64,000 nt of DNA, taken from assembly GCF_022606465.1 (NCBI RefSeq), contig NZ_JALBUF010000003.1, forward strand, positions 212,150 through 276,149, given 5' to 3'. The notes beneath the pieces were generated by a model. It made no database searches. It saw only the letters and a program-made list of their open reading frames with translations, and was not told the DNA's origin. This DNA is from Sulfoacidibacillus ferrooxidans (GTDB taxonomy: Bacteria; Bacillota; Bacilli; Alicyclobacillales; SLC66). The translations under genes were made by a program, and so were the position numbers. Shown here one piece after another: positions 27,534-35,862 of the stretch. Positions within the stretch are counted from its first letter, which is position 1. Every line of letters starts with the position of its first letter.

Positions 27534-29294
27534 TTATTTAGCTGTAATATAAGGGCTTTTGGCAGACGCTGAAACGTCGAAACCATCCCACATGCCAGAA
27601 TCTTCTTGACCATCAGAGACAGCAGATACCACTCCATACTTTCCAGTGTGTATTGCCTTAAACTGAAAATCTTGTTCTTGTCCATATGGTATTCCTACTG
27701 TGGGATTCACAGTTGATGCTCCTTTAAATGCAGGAGTAAAAGCGCCTGCTTGAATTTCACGAAAGGGTACGATCATCGCGCTATTATAGACTAAGGATTG
27801 TTCATTCTTAAACAGGACAAAAACAGTCCACCCCACCGGGACAACAATTGTCATATATCCATTGGCATATCCATCAAAGTCAATATCACCAAGTGCCGTT
27901 TGAGTAGCGATTAACAGGATATGCACTTGTTTTTTTCTAGCGTCAATCGTCATCCACTTTTTTGTCAATCCGCGATTAGAAAAGTGATCTCTTTGATTAG
28001 CATATTGTTCAATGTTTTTCAGTGTGGTATCACCTTGTGCGGGAATATCATACAGATGAAGACTCACGATTAACATCATGGTAGCTAGTGCACTATAGAG
28101 TAACGGAGCCCTGCGAACAACAGGTGCAAGAGACTTCTCTACTTTTGCTAAAAATGTTTTTAACCAAAGAAAAATAGCTGGTATATCCACACTATCCTGT
28201 ACCCACAACGATGCAATGATCAGGGCGAAGATTGGAGAAGTGTTAGGATCAGTACCTACACCGCCCACAACACCAAAATCTTGTCCTACCCACCACGTAA
28301 ATAAAAGCCAGGTAAAAGTAAGGATCATTGTAAATCGTTTAGCGATTTTAAACCAAAATATAACCGCAAGTAACAACATCACGAATGAAAAAATGCCATT
28401 CCATAGCACCGCTGCTTGCGTCGCAATCGAAGAAATCGATTGAATTGGCACTTGAAGAATAGCTGGTTGTGGCGTAGAGATCGAGTTTTCAAATAGCGAG
28501 GATATACCATTTGCATTCCAAAAGCCATCAGAAGGAACTATTTGCCATAAAGCACAAATAAACCAAAAAAGTGATACAAACGCTCGTTCTACTCTCCCCA
28601 TTTTGCCTGTTATCCACAACTTCATTGGCATTAGAAGAAAAATAGCAGAAACAACATAGAGAGTAACTGAACCAGGACTCCCTGTAATAAAGGATGGATT
28701 CCCTGTTAGAATGCCTCCTAGCCCTTCACCAAAAATCCAGACAAGCAATCCCCAGAAAATTGAGATCCATAAACCTGCTTTCCCAAGCCACTTATCTTTA
28801 CCCACAAAGAGCAGGACAGCAATAGCTAACTGAATAATTGCCGCAAATACTGCCGATAGTAACTGATGATCAGTCCATAACTGAATTCCTTGGCCCATCA
28901 TCCGTAAGTAAAATGCAGGTTGTCCTGCTAAGACTGGTGCCAACACCATATCCACAAACATACTACTAGCCATCGGTGGTTGAATTTGTAATAGCCCATC
29001 AATAAACCAAAGTGCGGCTAATCCATACCATAAAAAAGATCTACCCAGTAAATACACATGCACTTTCTTAGATCGTTGCTCCTCTAGCATCCCATGTTCA
29101 TTCGCTGTATTGAGAGCGGAAAACGAATTTTTCAATTCAATGGTGTTCTGCTCTACTATGCGTGCCTTCCTTAGACCAACCATATAGACGATGGATACAA
29201 TCATTAAAATGAGAAATCCAACCGTAGCGAGTAATAATGAATAAAATTGCTCAACCGTATGTACGCTTAAATATTTCAATAAATAATATGGCAT
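27534..29294 (-). CDS. polytopic membrane protein with C-terminal sulfocyanin-like domain lacking copper ligands
   Basis: 586 aa. About ten membrane helices fill residues 15-430. The last 140 residues resemble sulfocyanin, a blue-copper protein: GYANGYMTIVVPVGWTVFV, NEQ, and SGMW near the end are shared. From memory of Sulfolobus sulfocyanin, the copper ligands His (in PHS), Cys and His would be replaced here by Asn (YNS), Ser and Gln, leaving only the SGMW Met. So copper binding is doubtful. GGAGG stands 7 nt before the ATG. It is the cargo gene nearest the gerE 5' part. Confidence 0.7.
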   Translation of the reverse strand: MPYYLLKYLSVHTVEQFYSLLLATVGFLILMIVSIVYMVGLRKARIVEQNTIELKNSFSALNTANEHGMLEEQRSKKVHVYLLGRSFLWYGLAALWFIDGLLQIQPPMASSMFVDMVLAPVLAGQPAFYLRMMGQGIQLWTDHQLLSAVFAAIIQLAIAVLLFVGKDKWLGKAGLWISIFWGLLVWIFGEGLGGILTGNPSFITGSPGSVTLYVVSAIFLLMPMKLWITGKMGRVERAFVSLFWFICALWQIVPSDGFWNANGISSLFENSISTPQPAILQVPIQSISSIATQAAVLWNGIFSFVMLLLAVIFWFKIAKRFTMILTFTWLLFTWWVGQDFGVVGGVGTDPNTSPIFALIIASLWVQDSVDIPAIFLWLKTFLAKVEKSLAPVVRRAPLLYSALATMMLIVSLHLYDIPAQGDTTLKNIEQYANQRDHFSNRGLTKKWMTIDARKKQVHILLIATQTALGDIDFDGYANGYMTIVVPVGWTVFVLFKNEQSLVYNSAMIVPFREIQAGAFTPAFKGASTVNPTVGIPYGQEQDFQFKAIHTGKYGVVSAVSDGQEDSGMWDGFDVSASAKSPYITAK

Positions 29295-29418
29295 AACTAA
29301 TCCTCCGATAATAGATCCTTATTACGCTTATCAATACTAGAATCTAAGATTAGCTATGTCAAGGTCAAGGGTAGATAAGATCCATCCACATGCTATATAA
29401 AGGCTTTAGCGTTTTATC

Positions 29419-29589
29419 TCACACCAATGACCATATCACATTAGAAATATGGTTACGTACTGTCTTTTCGCTTATGAAAAGCGTTTCTGCGATCTCCTTT
29501 GTCGTCTTATCCTGTACTAGGAGTTCAAACACTTCTCTCTCACGAATTGTCAGGAGTGACTTTGCACGCACATCCCTTACGGCGGACAC
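29419..29589 (-). CDS. gerE: gerE, 5' part (interrupted gene)
   Basis: GTG behind AAGGAGG starts a frame of 56 codons. Residues 11-51 are almost identical to GerE: LLTIREREVFELLVQDKTT, KEIAETLFISEKTVRNHISN. After the core it runs into element DNA and ends IWSLV. The helix-turn-helix is present, but the C-terminal helix for dimerisation is missing, so the product should be inactive or dominant-negative. It stands between the element and sdhB, the same neighbourhood as gerE in Bacillus. Joined to the 3' part it restores the full gene. Confidence 0.9.
   Translation of the reverse strand: MSAVRDVRAKSLLTIREREVFELLVQDKTTKEIAETLFISEKTVRNHISNVIWSLV
29438..29445 (-). other. attachment-site core, gerE 5' side
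   Basis: Second copy of TCTAATGT. The gene side reads AACCATATT and the element side GATATGGTCATTGG. The element side mirrors the element side of the other core, as expected for two attP half sites. Confidence 0.8.
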
Positions 29590-29648
29590 TTTATCCTATC
29601 CCTCCTTGCTCCAGTTCGCATTCACAAGGTTCAGGGATACAGTTATCG

Positions 29649-29676
29649 TATTGTATGAGTCAATAAAAAAGGGTGT
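29649..29676 (-). promoter_or_regulatory. SigK-type promoter of gerE
   Basis: CATACAATA matches the SigK -10 consensus CATANNNTA fully. An AC doublet stands 17 nt upstream in GCACACCC, as expected of the -35. The -10 is about 60 bp before the gerE GTG. In B. subtilis gerE is transcribed by mother-cell SigK, so the promoter agrees with the gene identity. Confidence 0.65.
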
Positions 29677-29781
29677 GCAACAAGAATTTGATATTGGGCT
29701 ATGACCATCACACCTTATATCAATAGAAAATGCAGGAAAGAATAAAAAAGTTCTAGACAATCGTTCCCATTTTAGTGGATA

Positions 29782-29813
29782 AATAAAAACCTTAAGCATG
29801 ACATGCTTAAGGT
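29782..29813 (-). terminator. terminator of the sdhCAB operon
   Basis: ACCTTAAGCATG and CATGCTTAAGGT form a 12-bp perfect inverted repeat with a 1-nt centre (in practice a shorter stem with a 4-5 nt loop). TTTTTATTTATCC follows on the minus strand. Confidence 0.8.
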
Positions 29814-29853
29814 CAACGATAAAGCCAGATGTATCGAACATATCTAAATCTAT

Positions 29854-30630
29854 TTATCTCCCTAACCAGCTTGAAAATGCATACCCATCAATAGAACGGT
29901 TCATCGCAGCAATCGATGTGGTTAAAGGAATGCCTTTTGGACATACCTGCACACAGTTCTGCGAATTGCCACATTCATGAATACCACCTTCATCCATTAG
30001 TGCCTCAAAACGATCTTGTTTGTGCATGGCTCCTGTTGGATGAGTATTGAATAAGCGCGCTTGTGAAATTGCAAATGGACCAATAAAAGAAGTCTTTTCG
30101 TTCACATTCGGGCAAGCCTCAACACAAGCACCACATGTAAAACACTTTGCTAGTTCGTACGCCCATTCTCTATCTACTTCTGGCATGCGCGGACCAGGAC
30201 CCAAATCATACGTACCATCAATTGGAATCCAGGCTTTAATTCGTTTTAATGCGTCAAACATGCGTGAACGATTCACCACAAGATCACGCACTACAGGGAA
30301 TGTCCGAATAGGCTTGATATGAATAGGTTGCGTAAGTTGATCGAGCAATGCCGAACATGCCTGCCGTGGCTTCCCATTAATAACCATAGTGCAAGCTCCA
30401 CATACTTCTTCTAAACAATTGGACTCCCAAGTGACCGGGCGTACACTCTCACCACGAGCATTCACGGGATTACGTTGAATTTCCATCAACGCCGCGATGA
30501 CATTCATTCCCGGTCGCCAAGGGATATCAAATGTTTCCGTGTATGAAGGACTATTGGGATCATCCTGCCGTTCAATGAGTAAGCGAATATTTTTTTTCTT
30601 TGATTGTACGTCTTGTTCAATCGCACTCAT
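29854..30630 (-). CDS. sdhB: succinate dehydrogenase iron-sulfur subunit
   Basis: 258 aa. The N-terminal [2Fe-2S] ferredoxin domain has CLEEVCGACTMVINGKPRQAC-type cysteines (near residues 70-90). The C-terminal part has two cluster motifs, CFTCGACVEACPN and CGNSQNCVQVCPKG, for the [4Fe-4S] and [3Fe-4S] clusters. It passes electrons from SdhA to the membrane quinone site. Its ATG overlaps the sdhA stop (TAATG), so translation is coupled. Confidence 0.96.
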   Translation of the reverse strand: MSAIEQDVQSKKKNIRLLIERQDDPNSPSYTETFDIPWRPGMNVIAALMEIQRNPVNARGESVRPVTWESNCLEEVCGACTMVINGKPRQACSALLDQLTQPIHIKPIRTFPVVRDLVVNRSRMFDALKRIKAWIPIDGTYDLGPGPRMPEVDREWAYELAKCFTCGACVEACPNVNEKTSFIGPFAISQARLFNTHPTGAMHKQDRFEALMDEGGIHECGNSQNCVQVCPKGIPLTTSIAAMNRSIDGYAFSSWLGR

Positions 30631-32387
30631 TAGACCGTCGCCTCCTTGCTCACATCATACCTGCGTTCCCGCGGACGAATTAAAGAGACATCGACTTCTT
30701 CATAAGTGATTTTAGGACCATCAGGCGTCCAATTGGCGAGTGTTGTTTTAAGAAACCGCTCGTCGTCGCGTGTCGGGAAATCCGGCTTATAGTGAGCCCC
30801 GCGGCTCTCATCGCGCAACAATGCACCAATCGTAATAACACGCGCAAGTTCGAGCATATTCCATAACTGACGCGTATAAGGCGCCATTTGGTTTTGCCAT
30901 TTAGACTTGTCTGCCATCCCAATCCGTTTGTATCGCTCCATAAGTTCTTGAATCTTATCATCCGTCTTTTTCAAGCGATCATTGTAACGAACAACCGTAA
31001 CATTGTCAGTCATCCATTGACCAAGTTCTCGACCAATCACATACGGATTTTCTGTGCCATCCATTTTTAGAAGGGACTCATACTTATCTTGCTCTTCTTG
31101 ACGATATCGTTCAAATGTAGTATTTGACATAGCATCAACAGACTTACTCAATCCATGAATATAACGAACAGCAGATGGTCCAGCCACCATGCCACCGTAG
31201 ATCGATGACAATAATGAGTTTGCCCCAAGACGGTTCGCTCCATGATATTGATATTCAGCCTCGCCACATGCAAACAAACCTTTTACCTTCGTCATCTGTT
31301 CAAAATCTACCCAAAGTCCGCCCATCGAATAATGTACTGCTGGAAAAATACGCATAGGTACTTTCCTCGGATCATCTCCGACAAACTTTTCGTAAATTTC
31401 TAGGATGCCACCAAGTTTCACATTAAGTGTAGCTGCCGGAATGTGGGATAAATCTAAATACACCATATTCTCGCCATTGACACCAAGTTTTTCATCAATA
31501 CAAACATGAAAAATTTCTCTTGTGGCTATATCACGAGGTACAAGATTACCGTACTCAGGATATTTTTCCTCCAAGAAATACCACGGCTTACCATCCTTAT
31601 ACGTCCAAATGCGTCCACCTTCACCACGTGCGGATTCAGACATCAACCGCAACTTATCATCACCAGGAATGGCTGTAGGATGAATTTGAATAAATTCCCC
31701 GTTTGCATATGTCAACCCTTGCTGATAAACAGAAGAACCTGCAGTACCAGTATTGATAATAGAGTTCGTGCTTTTGCCAAATATAATTCCATTTCCACCA
31801 GTGGCAAGAATGACTGCGTCAGCCGCAAACGACTTGATTTCCATTGTCCGTAAATCTTGAGCAATAATCCCGCGACATACTTGATCTTCATCGATTACAG
31901 CTTTTGTAAACTCCCAGCCCTCATATTTTTGAACAAGTCCACCCGCTTCAAATCGGCGTACTTGTTCATCGAGTGCGTATAACATTTGCTGACCTGTCGT
32001 CGCTCCTGCAAAAGCCGTTCGGTGATGTTTTGTGCCTCCAAAACGGCGAAAATCAAGTAATCCTTCAGGTGTACGATTGAACATGACACCCATGCGATCT
32101 AGTAAGTGAATCACACCTGGAGCTGCTTCACACATATTTAAGACAGGTGTCTGATTGGCCAGAAAGTCCCCGCCATAAATTGTGTCATCAAAGTGTACCC
32201 AAGGAGAATCGCCTTCTCCCTTTGTATTTACAGCACCATTAATTCCACCTTGCGCGCACACTGAATGTGAACGTTTGACAGGTACCAATGAAAACAAGTC
32301 CACTGGAATCCCTGATTCTGCAATCTTGATTGTGGCCATAAGACCCGCAAGTCCGCCACCCACAACGATAATTCGTTGCGAAGCCAT
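30630..32387 (-). CDS. sdhA: succinate dehydrogenase flavoprotein subunit
   Basis: 585 aa. The N-terminus IIVVGGGLAGLMATIKIAE is the FAD-binding fold, and HSVCAQGGINGA includes the His that binds FAD covalently. The substrate-site HPTAIPGDDKL and RGEGG motifs and the C-terminal domain are intact. It oxidises succinate to fumarate at the inner face of the membrane. It is the second gene of sdhCAB, with GGGGGAAT before ATG. Confidence 0.97.
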   Translation of the reverse strand: MASQRIIVVGGGLAGLMATIKIAESGIPVDLFSLVPVKRSHSVCAQGGINGAVNTKGEGDSPWVHFDDTIYGGDFLANQTPVLNMCEAAPGVIHLLDRMGVMFNRTPEGLLDFRRFGGTKHHRTAFAGATTGQQMLYALDEQVRRFEAGGLVQKYEGWEFTKAVIDEDQVCRGIIAQDLRTMEIKSFAADAVILATGGNGIIFGKSTNSIINTGTAGSSVYQQGLTYANGEFIQIHPTAIPGDDKLRLMSESARGEGGRIWTYKDGKPWYFLEEKYPEYGNLVPRDIATREIFHVCIDEKLGVNGENMVYLDLSHIPAATLNVKLGGILEIYEKFVGDDPRKVPMRIFPAVHYSMGGLWVDFEQMTKVKGLFACGEAEYQYHGANRLGANSLLSSIYGGMVAGPSAVRYIHGLSKSVDAMSNTTFERYRQEEQDKYESLLKMDGTENPYVIGRELGQWMTDNVTVVRYNDRLKKTDDKIQELMERYKRIGMADKSKWQNQMAPYTRQLWNMLELARVITIGALLRDESRGAHYKPDFPTRDDERFLKTTLANWTPDGPKITYEEVDVSLIRPRERRYDVSKEATV

Positions 32388-32429
32388 GTTACATTCCCCC
32401 TAAACAGGTTGAGCCATTCCACAGCGCCC

Positions 32430-33050
32430 TTACGCAGTTTGCACAAAAGCGATCAACGAATCAATCCCAACAAACGCCATTAAAACAAAAAATACCATCA
32501 ACACAACTGCAGAGATACGCTGTGCACGCGGCCCCACTGTGATACCCCAATGAACCATAAAAGACCACAATCCATTTGAAAAATGAAATGTAGAAGCAAC
32601 GACGCCGATAACCATAATCCAAAAATTAATTGGATCAGATACAAGGGTATGTACAAAATTAAAATTCGGTTCATGCCCACTAAACCTTGTCGTCCATAAG
32701 TGATAGACAATAAAAATAAATGTTATAACCCCAGTGATACGTTGTAGCGCAAACATCCGGTTTCTAAGCCACGAATATTGTTGTGCATTATATCCCGATG
32801 TAAATGCTACATAAAGTCCGTATACCCCATGATAAATCAGCGGAAGAAAGATAAATACAAATTCGACCACATGTAAATATGGAATATGTTGAATCGTGTT
32901 AACCGCATTATTAAAAGCGGCTGGTCCCTCCGTCGCTGTTGCATTGGTGAAAAAATGCTCAATCAAAAACAAACCAACTGGCACTACTCCAGCGAGTGTA
33001 TGAAGTCGGCGAAATAAAAAGTCACGATGATTGGCAGTTACAGTAGACAC
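32430..33050 (-). CDS. sdhC: succinate dehydrogenase cytochrome b558 subunit
   Basis: 206 aa with five membrane helices, the B. subtilis-type fused anchor that carries two haems b. Conserved histidines are found in FLFRRLHTLAGV, LIEHFF, LIYHGVYGLY and FIVYHLWTTR. It starts with GTG after a GGAAGGGGGC ribosome-binding site. It anchors SdhAB and reduces menaquinone. Confidence 0.95.
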   Translation of the reverse strand: MSTVTANHRDFLFRRLHTLAGVVPVGLFLIEHFFTNATATEGPAAFNNAVNTIQHIPYLHVVEFVFIFLPLIYHGVYGLYVAFTSGYNAQQYSWLRNRMFALQRITGVITFIFIVYHLWTTRFSGHEPNFNFVHTLVSDPINFWIMVIGVVASTFHFSNGLWSFMVHWGITVGPRAQRISAVVLMVFFVLMAFVGIDSLIAFVQTA

Positions 33051-33177
33051 CGACTAGCCCCCTTCCTAACCATTGCATTAATGCCTATGCATGCATTCTA
33101 AATTGTAGCGATATTGGAATGACAATGTCAAGGACAACACCCCTACCTGCAACTATTTTTAACTCTGGCTACGTTCT

Positions 33178-34479
33178 TTACAAAACCATCGCTTGAGCGG
33201 GTAAAATGCTTAGTTTATCCCCTTCGTACGGGAATACAACACATTTAATGGCCTTCAGCTTTCTTACAAAAAGTAAAATGCGCTCTTCATCCTCAGTAGC
33301 TATAAGAAATCCATGAGACAATTGATGTTTAGAATGTCCTATTTGTATAACCTTTTCTGATTCACGAAAGGACACACGCATCTCTTCATTGATCCGATCA
33401 TTGGATATAGGATTTGCCAAATCAATTCGAACATAGTACTCTTTACGCTTCAAAAACTCTACCTGCTCGTCTTGTCCAACCGCTTTATGTTGTTCTAATG
33501 GTTGTACGCTTGTCCGTGGGGAGCGCAAAACTTCTACAATATCTTCAATAATCGCGCTCGCAGTTGGCATTTCTCCTGCACCACGCCCTATAAACGTGAG
33601 ATCTCCCACAACATCCGCGCTAACCGTGACTGCATTAAAAACATCTCGAACTGTAGCTAGAGGATCTAACCGATCAATCAGTCTAGGAGAAACATCTAAA
33701 TGAACACAACCGTCTACATAAGAGGCTTGTGCAATCAGTTTCACAACACAATCTACTTGACTAGCAAAATCGATGTCATCCGGTGTAATGTCGACGATTC
33801 CCTTACGCTTTATATCGTTTAGCGTACTTTGAACGGGAAAAACCATATTAGAAAGTATTAACAACTTATAGGCTGCATCATATCCTTCTACGTCACTTTG
33901 TGGATCTGCTTCCGCATAACCTAATCTTTGTGCATCCATCAATGCATCAGCGAATGTTACTTGTTTGACTTGCATTTGAGTTAACATATAGTTGGATGTA
34001 CCATTGAGAATTCCTCGAATAGAGGATACTCGATTGGCTGTGAGATACGCCTGTAATGTTCGAACAATAGGAATCCCACCGCCTACACTAGCCTCAAATA
34101 ACAACCGCACTCCCATGTGAGCAGCTAGAGCCATCAGCTCAGGACCGTGCTTCGCAAGGAGTTCCTTATTTGCAGTAACGACATGCTTACGTGCGAGCAG
34201 TGCTGCACAAATATACGTGCGTGCAGGCTCAACCCCACCCATCACTTCTACCACAATCGATATATCAGGATCCACTAAAATAGTTTGCGCGTCCATCGTC
34301 AAAAACTCAGCTGGAACGCTCACCGAACGTTCTTTTACAAAAGATTGCACTAATGCGTGCTTAACTTGCACTCGAAAACCAGTTCTACTCGCAATATGCT
34401 CTTCATTAGTGATCAGCGACTTCACCACGCCTGCACCTACTGTGCCTAAACCAAATAAGCCTACATGTATCGTCTTCAT
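33178..34479 (-). CDS. hom: homoserine dehydrogenase
   Basis: About 433 aa, the length with a C-terminal ACT domain. The NAD(P)-binding fold starts at once (MKTIHVGLFGLGTVGAGVV), followed by VTANKELLA, EASVGGGIPIVRTLQ, the GILNGTSNYML motif and DPQSDVEGYDAAYKL. It reduces aspartate semialdehyde to homoserine for methionine and threonine. The 3' end of metX overlaps its ribosome-binding site; AGGAGG is 15 nt from the chosen ATG but directly touches the ATG five codons upstream, so the start is uncertain. It is downstream of the SAM riboswitch with metX. Confidence 0.92.
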   Translation of the reverse strand: MKTIHVGLFGLGTVGAGVVKSLITNEEHIASRTGFRVQVKHALVQSFVKERSVSVPAEFLTMDAQTILVDPDISIVVEVMGGVEPARTYICAALLARKHVVTANKELLAKHGPELMALAAHMGVRLLFEASVGGGIPIVRTLQAYLTANRVSSIRGILNGTSNYMLTQMQVKQVTFADALMDAQRLGYAEADPQSDVEGYDAAYKLLILSNMVFPVQSTLNDIKRKGIVDITPDDIDFASQVDCVVKLIAQASYVDGCVHLDVSPRLIDRLDPLATVRDVFNAVTVSADVVGDLTFIGRGAGEMPTASAIIEDIVEVLRSPRTSVQPLEQHKAVGQDEQVEFLKRKEYYVRIDLANPISNDRINEEMRVSFRESEKVIQIGHSKHQLSHGFLIATEDEERILLFVRKLKAIKCVVFPYEGDKLSILPAQAMVL

Positions 34480-34498
34480 ATTTTCTCTTTTCATCCTC

Positions 34499-35614
34499 CT
34501 ACAATGCCTGTTCACCCAAATACAATTGATTGATAAAAGGAGAAATGAGTGCTTCTAGTTGTTCGAATTCCAATAAAAATGCATCGTGTCCATAATCGCT
34601 GTCGATCTCTGCAAATGAGGCAATCACACCATTGGCTTGCGCCTTTGCTACTGTTTCTCTGATTTTTTCGGGTGGATAAAGAAGATCATCGCGAATGCCA
34701 ATCCAAAGCAACTCCGCTCGAATTTTTTTAAAGGCTTCGCTTATTCCACCACGTTCAGTGCCAATATCGTGTAAGTCCATTGCACGCAGTAATGTTAAAT
34801 AGGATTGGGGATCAAACCGCGCCAAAAATTTATCGCCTTGATATCGCAAATATCTTCCTACTTCAGGATCAAATAGATGTTGATCTGAGAATGAGCGGCC
34901 AAATCGTTCGTCAAATAATTTGGCTGTTCTGTATGTGATCATGCCAACCATGCGAGCAATCCTCATACCATTTTCAGGAAACTTCCCAAGATTAGCATAG
35001 TTGCCATCCGCATACTCAGGATCACTGGTAATGGCCTGCCGCATCACTTCGTTATATGCGAGTCCCATAGCAGAAAACTCTGCATTTGCTGCAATAATCA
35101 CAGCGTGTTCAACAATGTCCGGATACATAATTGACCACTCTAGTGCTTGCATGCCACCCATTGATCCACCTATCACCGCATGCAATTGTTTTACGCCTAA
35201 CTGTTGTAATACGCGATATTGCACGTGTACCATATCGCGTATTGTGATTACTGGGTACGTTTGGCCGTATACTTGATCACTGTATGGCTTGATGCTTGCA
35301 GGTCCTGTCGTGCCTGAGCACCCCCCAAGTACATTCATACAAATAACGTAATAACGAGTTGTATCTATCGTTCGATGGGGTCCCACAAGTGGTTCCCACC
35401 ACCCAGTTCCATTGGCATCGTCACTAGCGTGCGCGTCACCTGTTAGTGCATGGCATAGTAAAATCGCATTAGTTCCCTGTGCATTCAGTGTACCGTAAGT
35501 CTCATACGCAACATTGATTTGTACCATTAATTCTCCAAACTCCGTCTGGTAATCATGCAGCTGAGCCACTGAAAACTTGAAAGGAGGTTGATTCTTTATA
35601 TCAATAAATCCCAT
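34499..35614 (-). CDS. metX: homoserine O-acetyltransferase
   Basis: 371-aa alpha/beta hydrolase-fold enzyme. The nucleophile elbow VIGGSMGGMQALEW carries the catalytic Ser near residue 150; the late DSDYGHDAFLLE carries the catalytic His, and an Asp precedes it. It acetylates homoserine in methionine synthesis. Its only good Shine-Dalgarno, GGGGGTG, lies in the right arm of the riboswitch terminator hairpin, 7 nt before the ATG. metX and hom follow the riboswitch and should be shut off when S-adenosylmethionine is abundant. Confidence 0.93.
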   Translation of the reverse strand: MGFIDIKNQPPFKFSVAQLHDYQTEFGELMVQINVAYETYGTLNAQGTNAILLCHALTGDAHASDDANGTGWWEPLVGPHRTIDTTRYYVICMNVLGGCSGTTGPASIKPYSDQVYGQTYPVITIRDMVHVQYRVLQQLGVKQLHAVIGGSMGGMQALEWSIMYPDIVEHAVIIAANAEFSAMGLAYNEVMRQAITSDPEYADGNYANLGKFPENGMRIARMVGMITYRTAKLFDERFGRSFSDQHLFDPEVGRYLRYQGDKFLARFDPQSYLTLLRAMDLHDIGTERGGISEAFKKIRAELLWIGIRDDLLYPPEKIRETVAKAQANGVIASFAEIDSDYGHDAFLLEFEQLEALISPFINQLYLGEQAL

Positions 35615-35621
35615 ATCAAAA

Positions 35622-35648
35622 CACCCCCTCTTAGTAAAAGAGGGGGTG
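35622..35648 (-). terminator. riboswitch terminator that also holds the metX Shine-Dalgarno
   Basis: CACCCCCTCTT and AAGAGGGGGTG form an 11-bp GC-rich stem with a 5-nt loop, followed by TTTT on the minus strand. The AGGGGGTG of the downstream arm is the apparent ribosome-binding site of metX. Confidence 0.8.
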
Positions 35649-35666
35649 CCAATCGCTCACGTCTCC

Positions 35667-35779
35667 CTCTTATCTGCCAGAACACAACGTTCTGCTGGAA
35701 TTGGCACCTTTCCTTTGCATATGCAAAGGACGGTTGCCGGGCTTCGTCGGGCCAGTCCCTCCGCCACTCTCGATAAGAG
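35667..35779 (-). promoter_or_regulatory. SAM-I riboswitch (S-box)
   Basis: Canonical S-box features read on the minus strand: P1 CTCTTATC pairs with GATAAGAG, then GAGAGTGGCGGAGGGACTGG, CCCGACGAAGCCCGGCAACC, a P3 hairpin with the palindromic tip CCTTTGCATATGCAAAGG, and P4 AGAACG/TGTTCT. It controls metX and hom in response to S-adenosylmethionine. A possible promoter, TTGACT-N16-GATAAA (35832 to about 35810), lies upstream. Confidence 0.96.
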
Positions 35780-35862
35780 TATTTAATTTTAAATTTATTA
35801 TTGAATCACTTTATCACACTGTGACTTTTTAAGTCAATGGTTTTAAAACAACTTATTCGTTA

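Larger units (their letters stand above)
18931..29445. mobile_element. gerE-intervening element (serine-recombinase excisable element)
   Basis: About 10.5 kb between two copies of the core TCTAATGT (gerE strand) interrupts gerE in frame. It carries a large serine recombinase and a 57-aa protein at one end and seven further genes, none phage-like. The junction that a circular form would have reads as an imperfect inverted repeat: left arm starting CGTTTTGCTTACACGAGTG and the complement of the right arm starting CGTTTTATCTCACACCAATG agree at about 21 of 27 positions. This is what attP sites of serine integrases look like. Comparable developmental elements are skin (sigK), SPbeta (spsM) and vfbin (spoVFB). 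Confidence 0.88.

Noticed and set aside
29390..29704. 104-codon plus frame near the end of the element
   Set aside because: It is antisense to the gerE 5' part, whose amino-acid sequence is clearly conserved.
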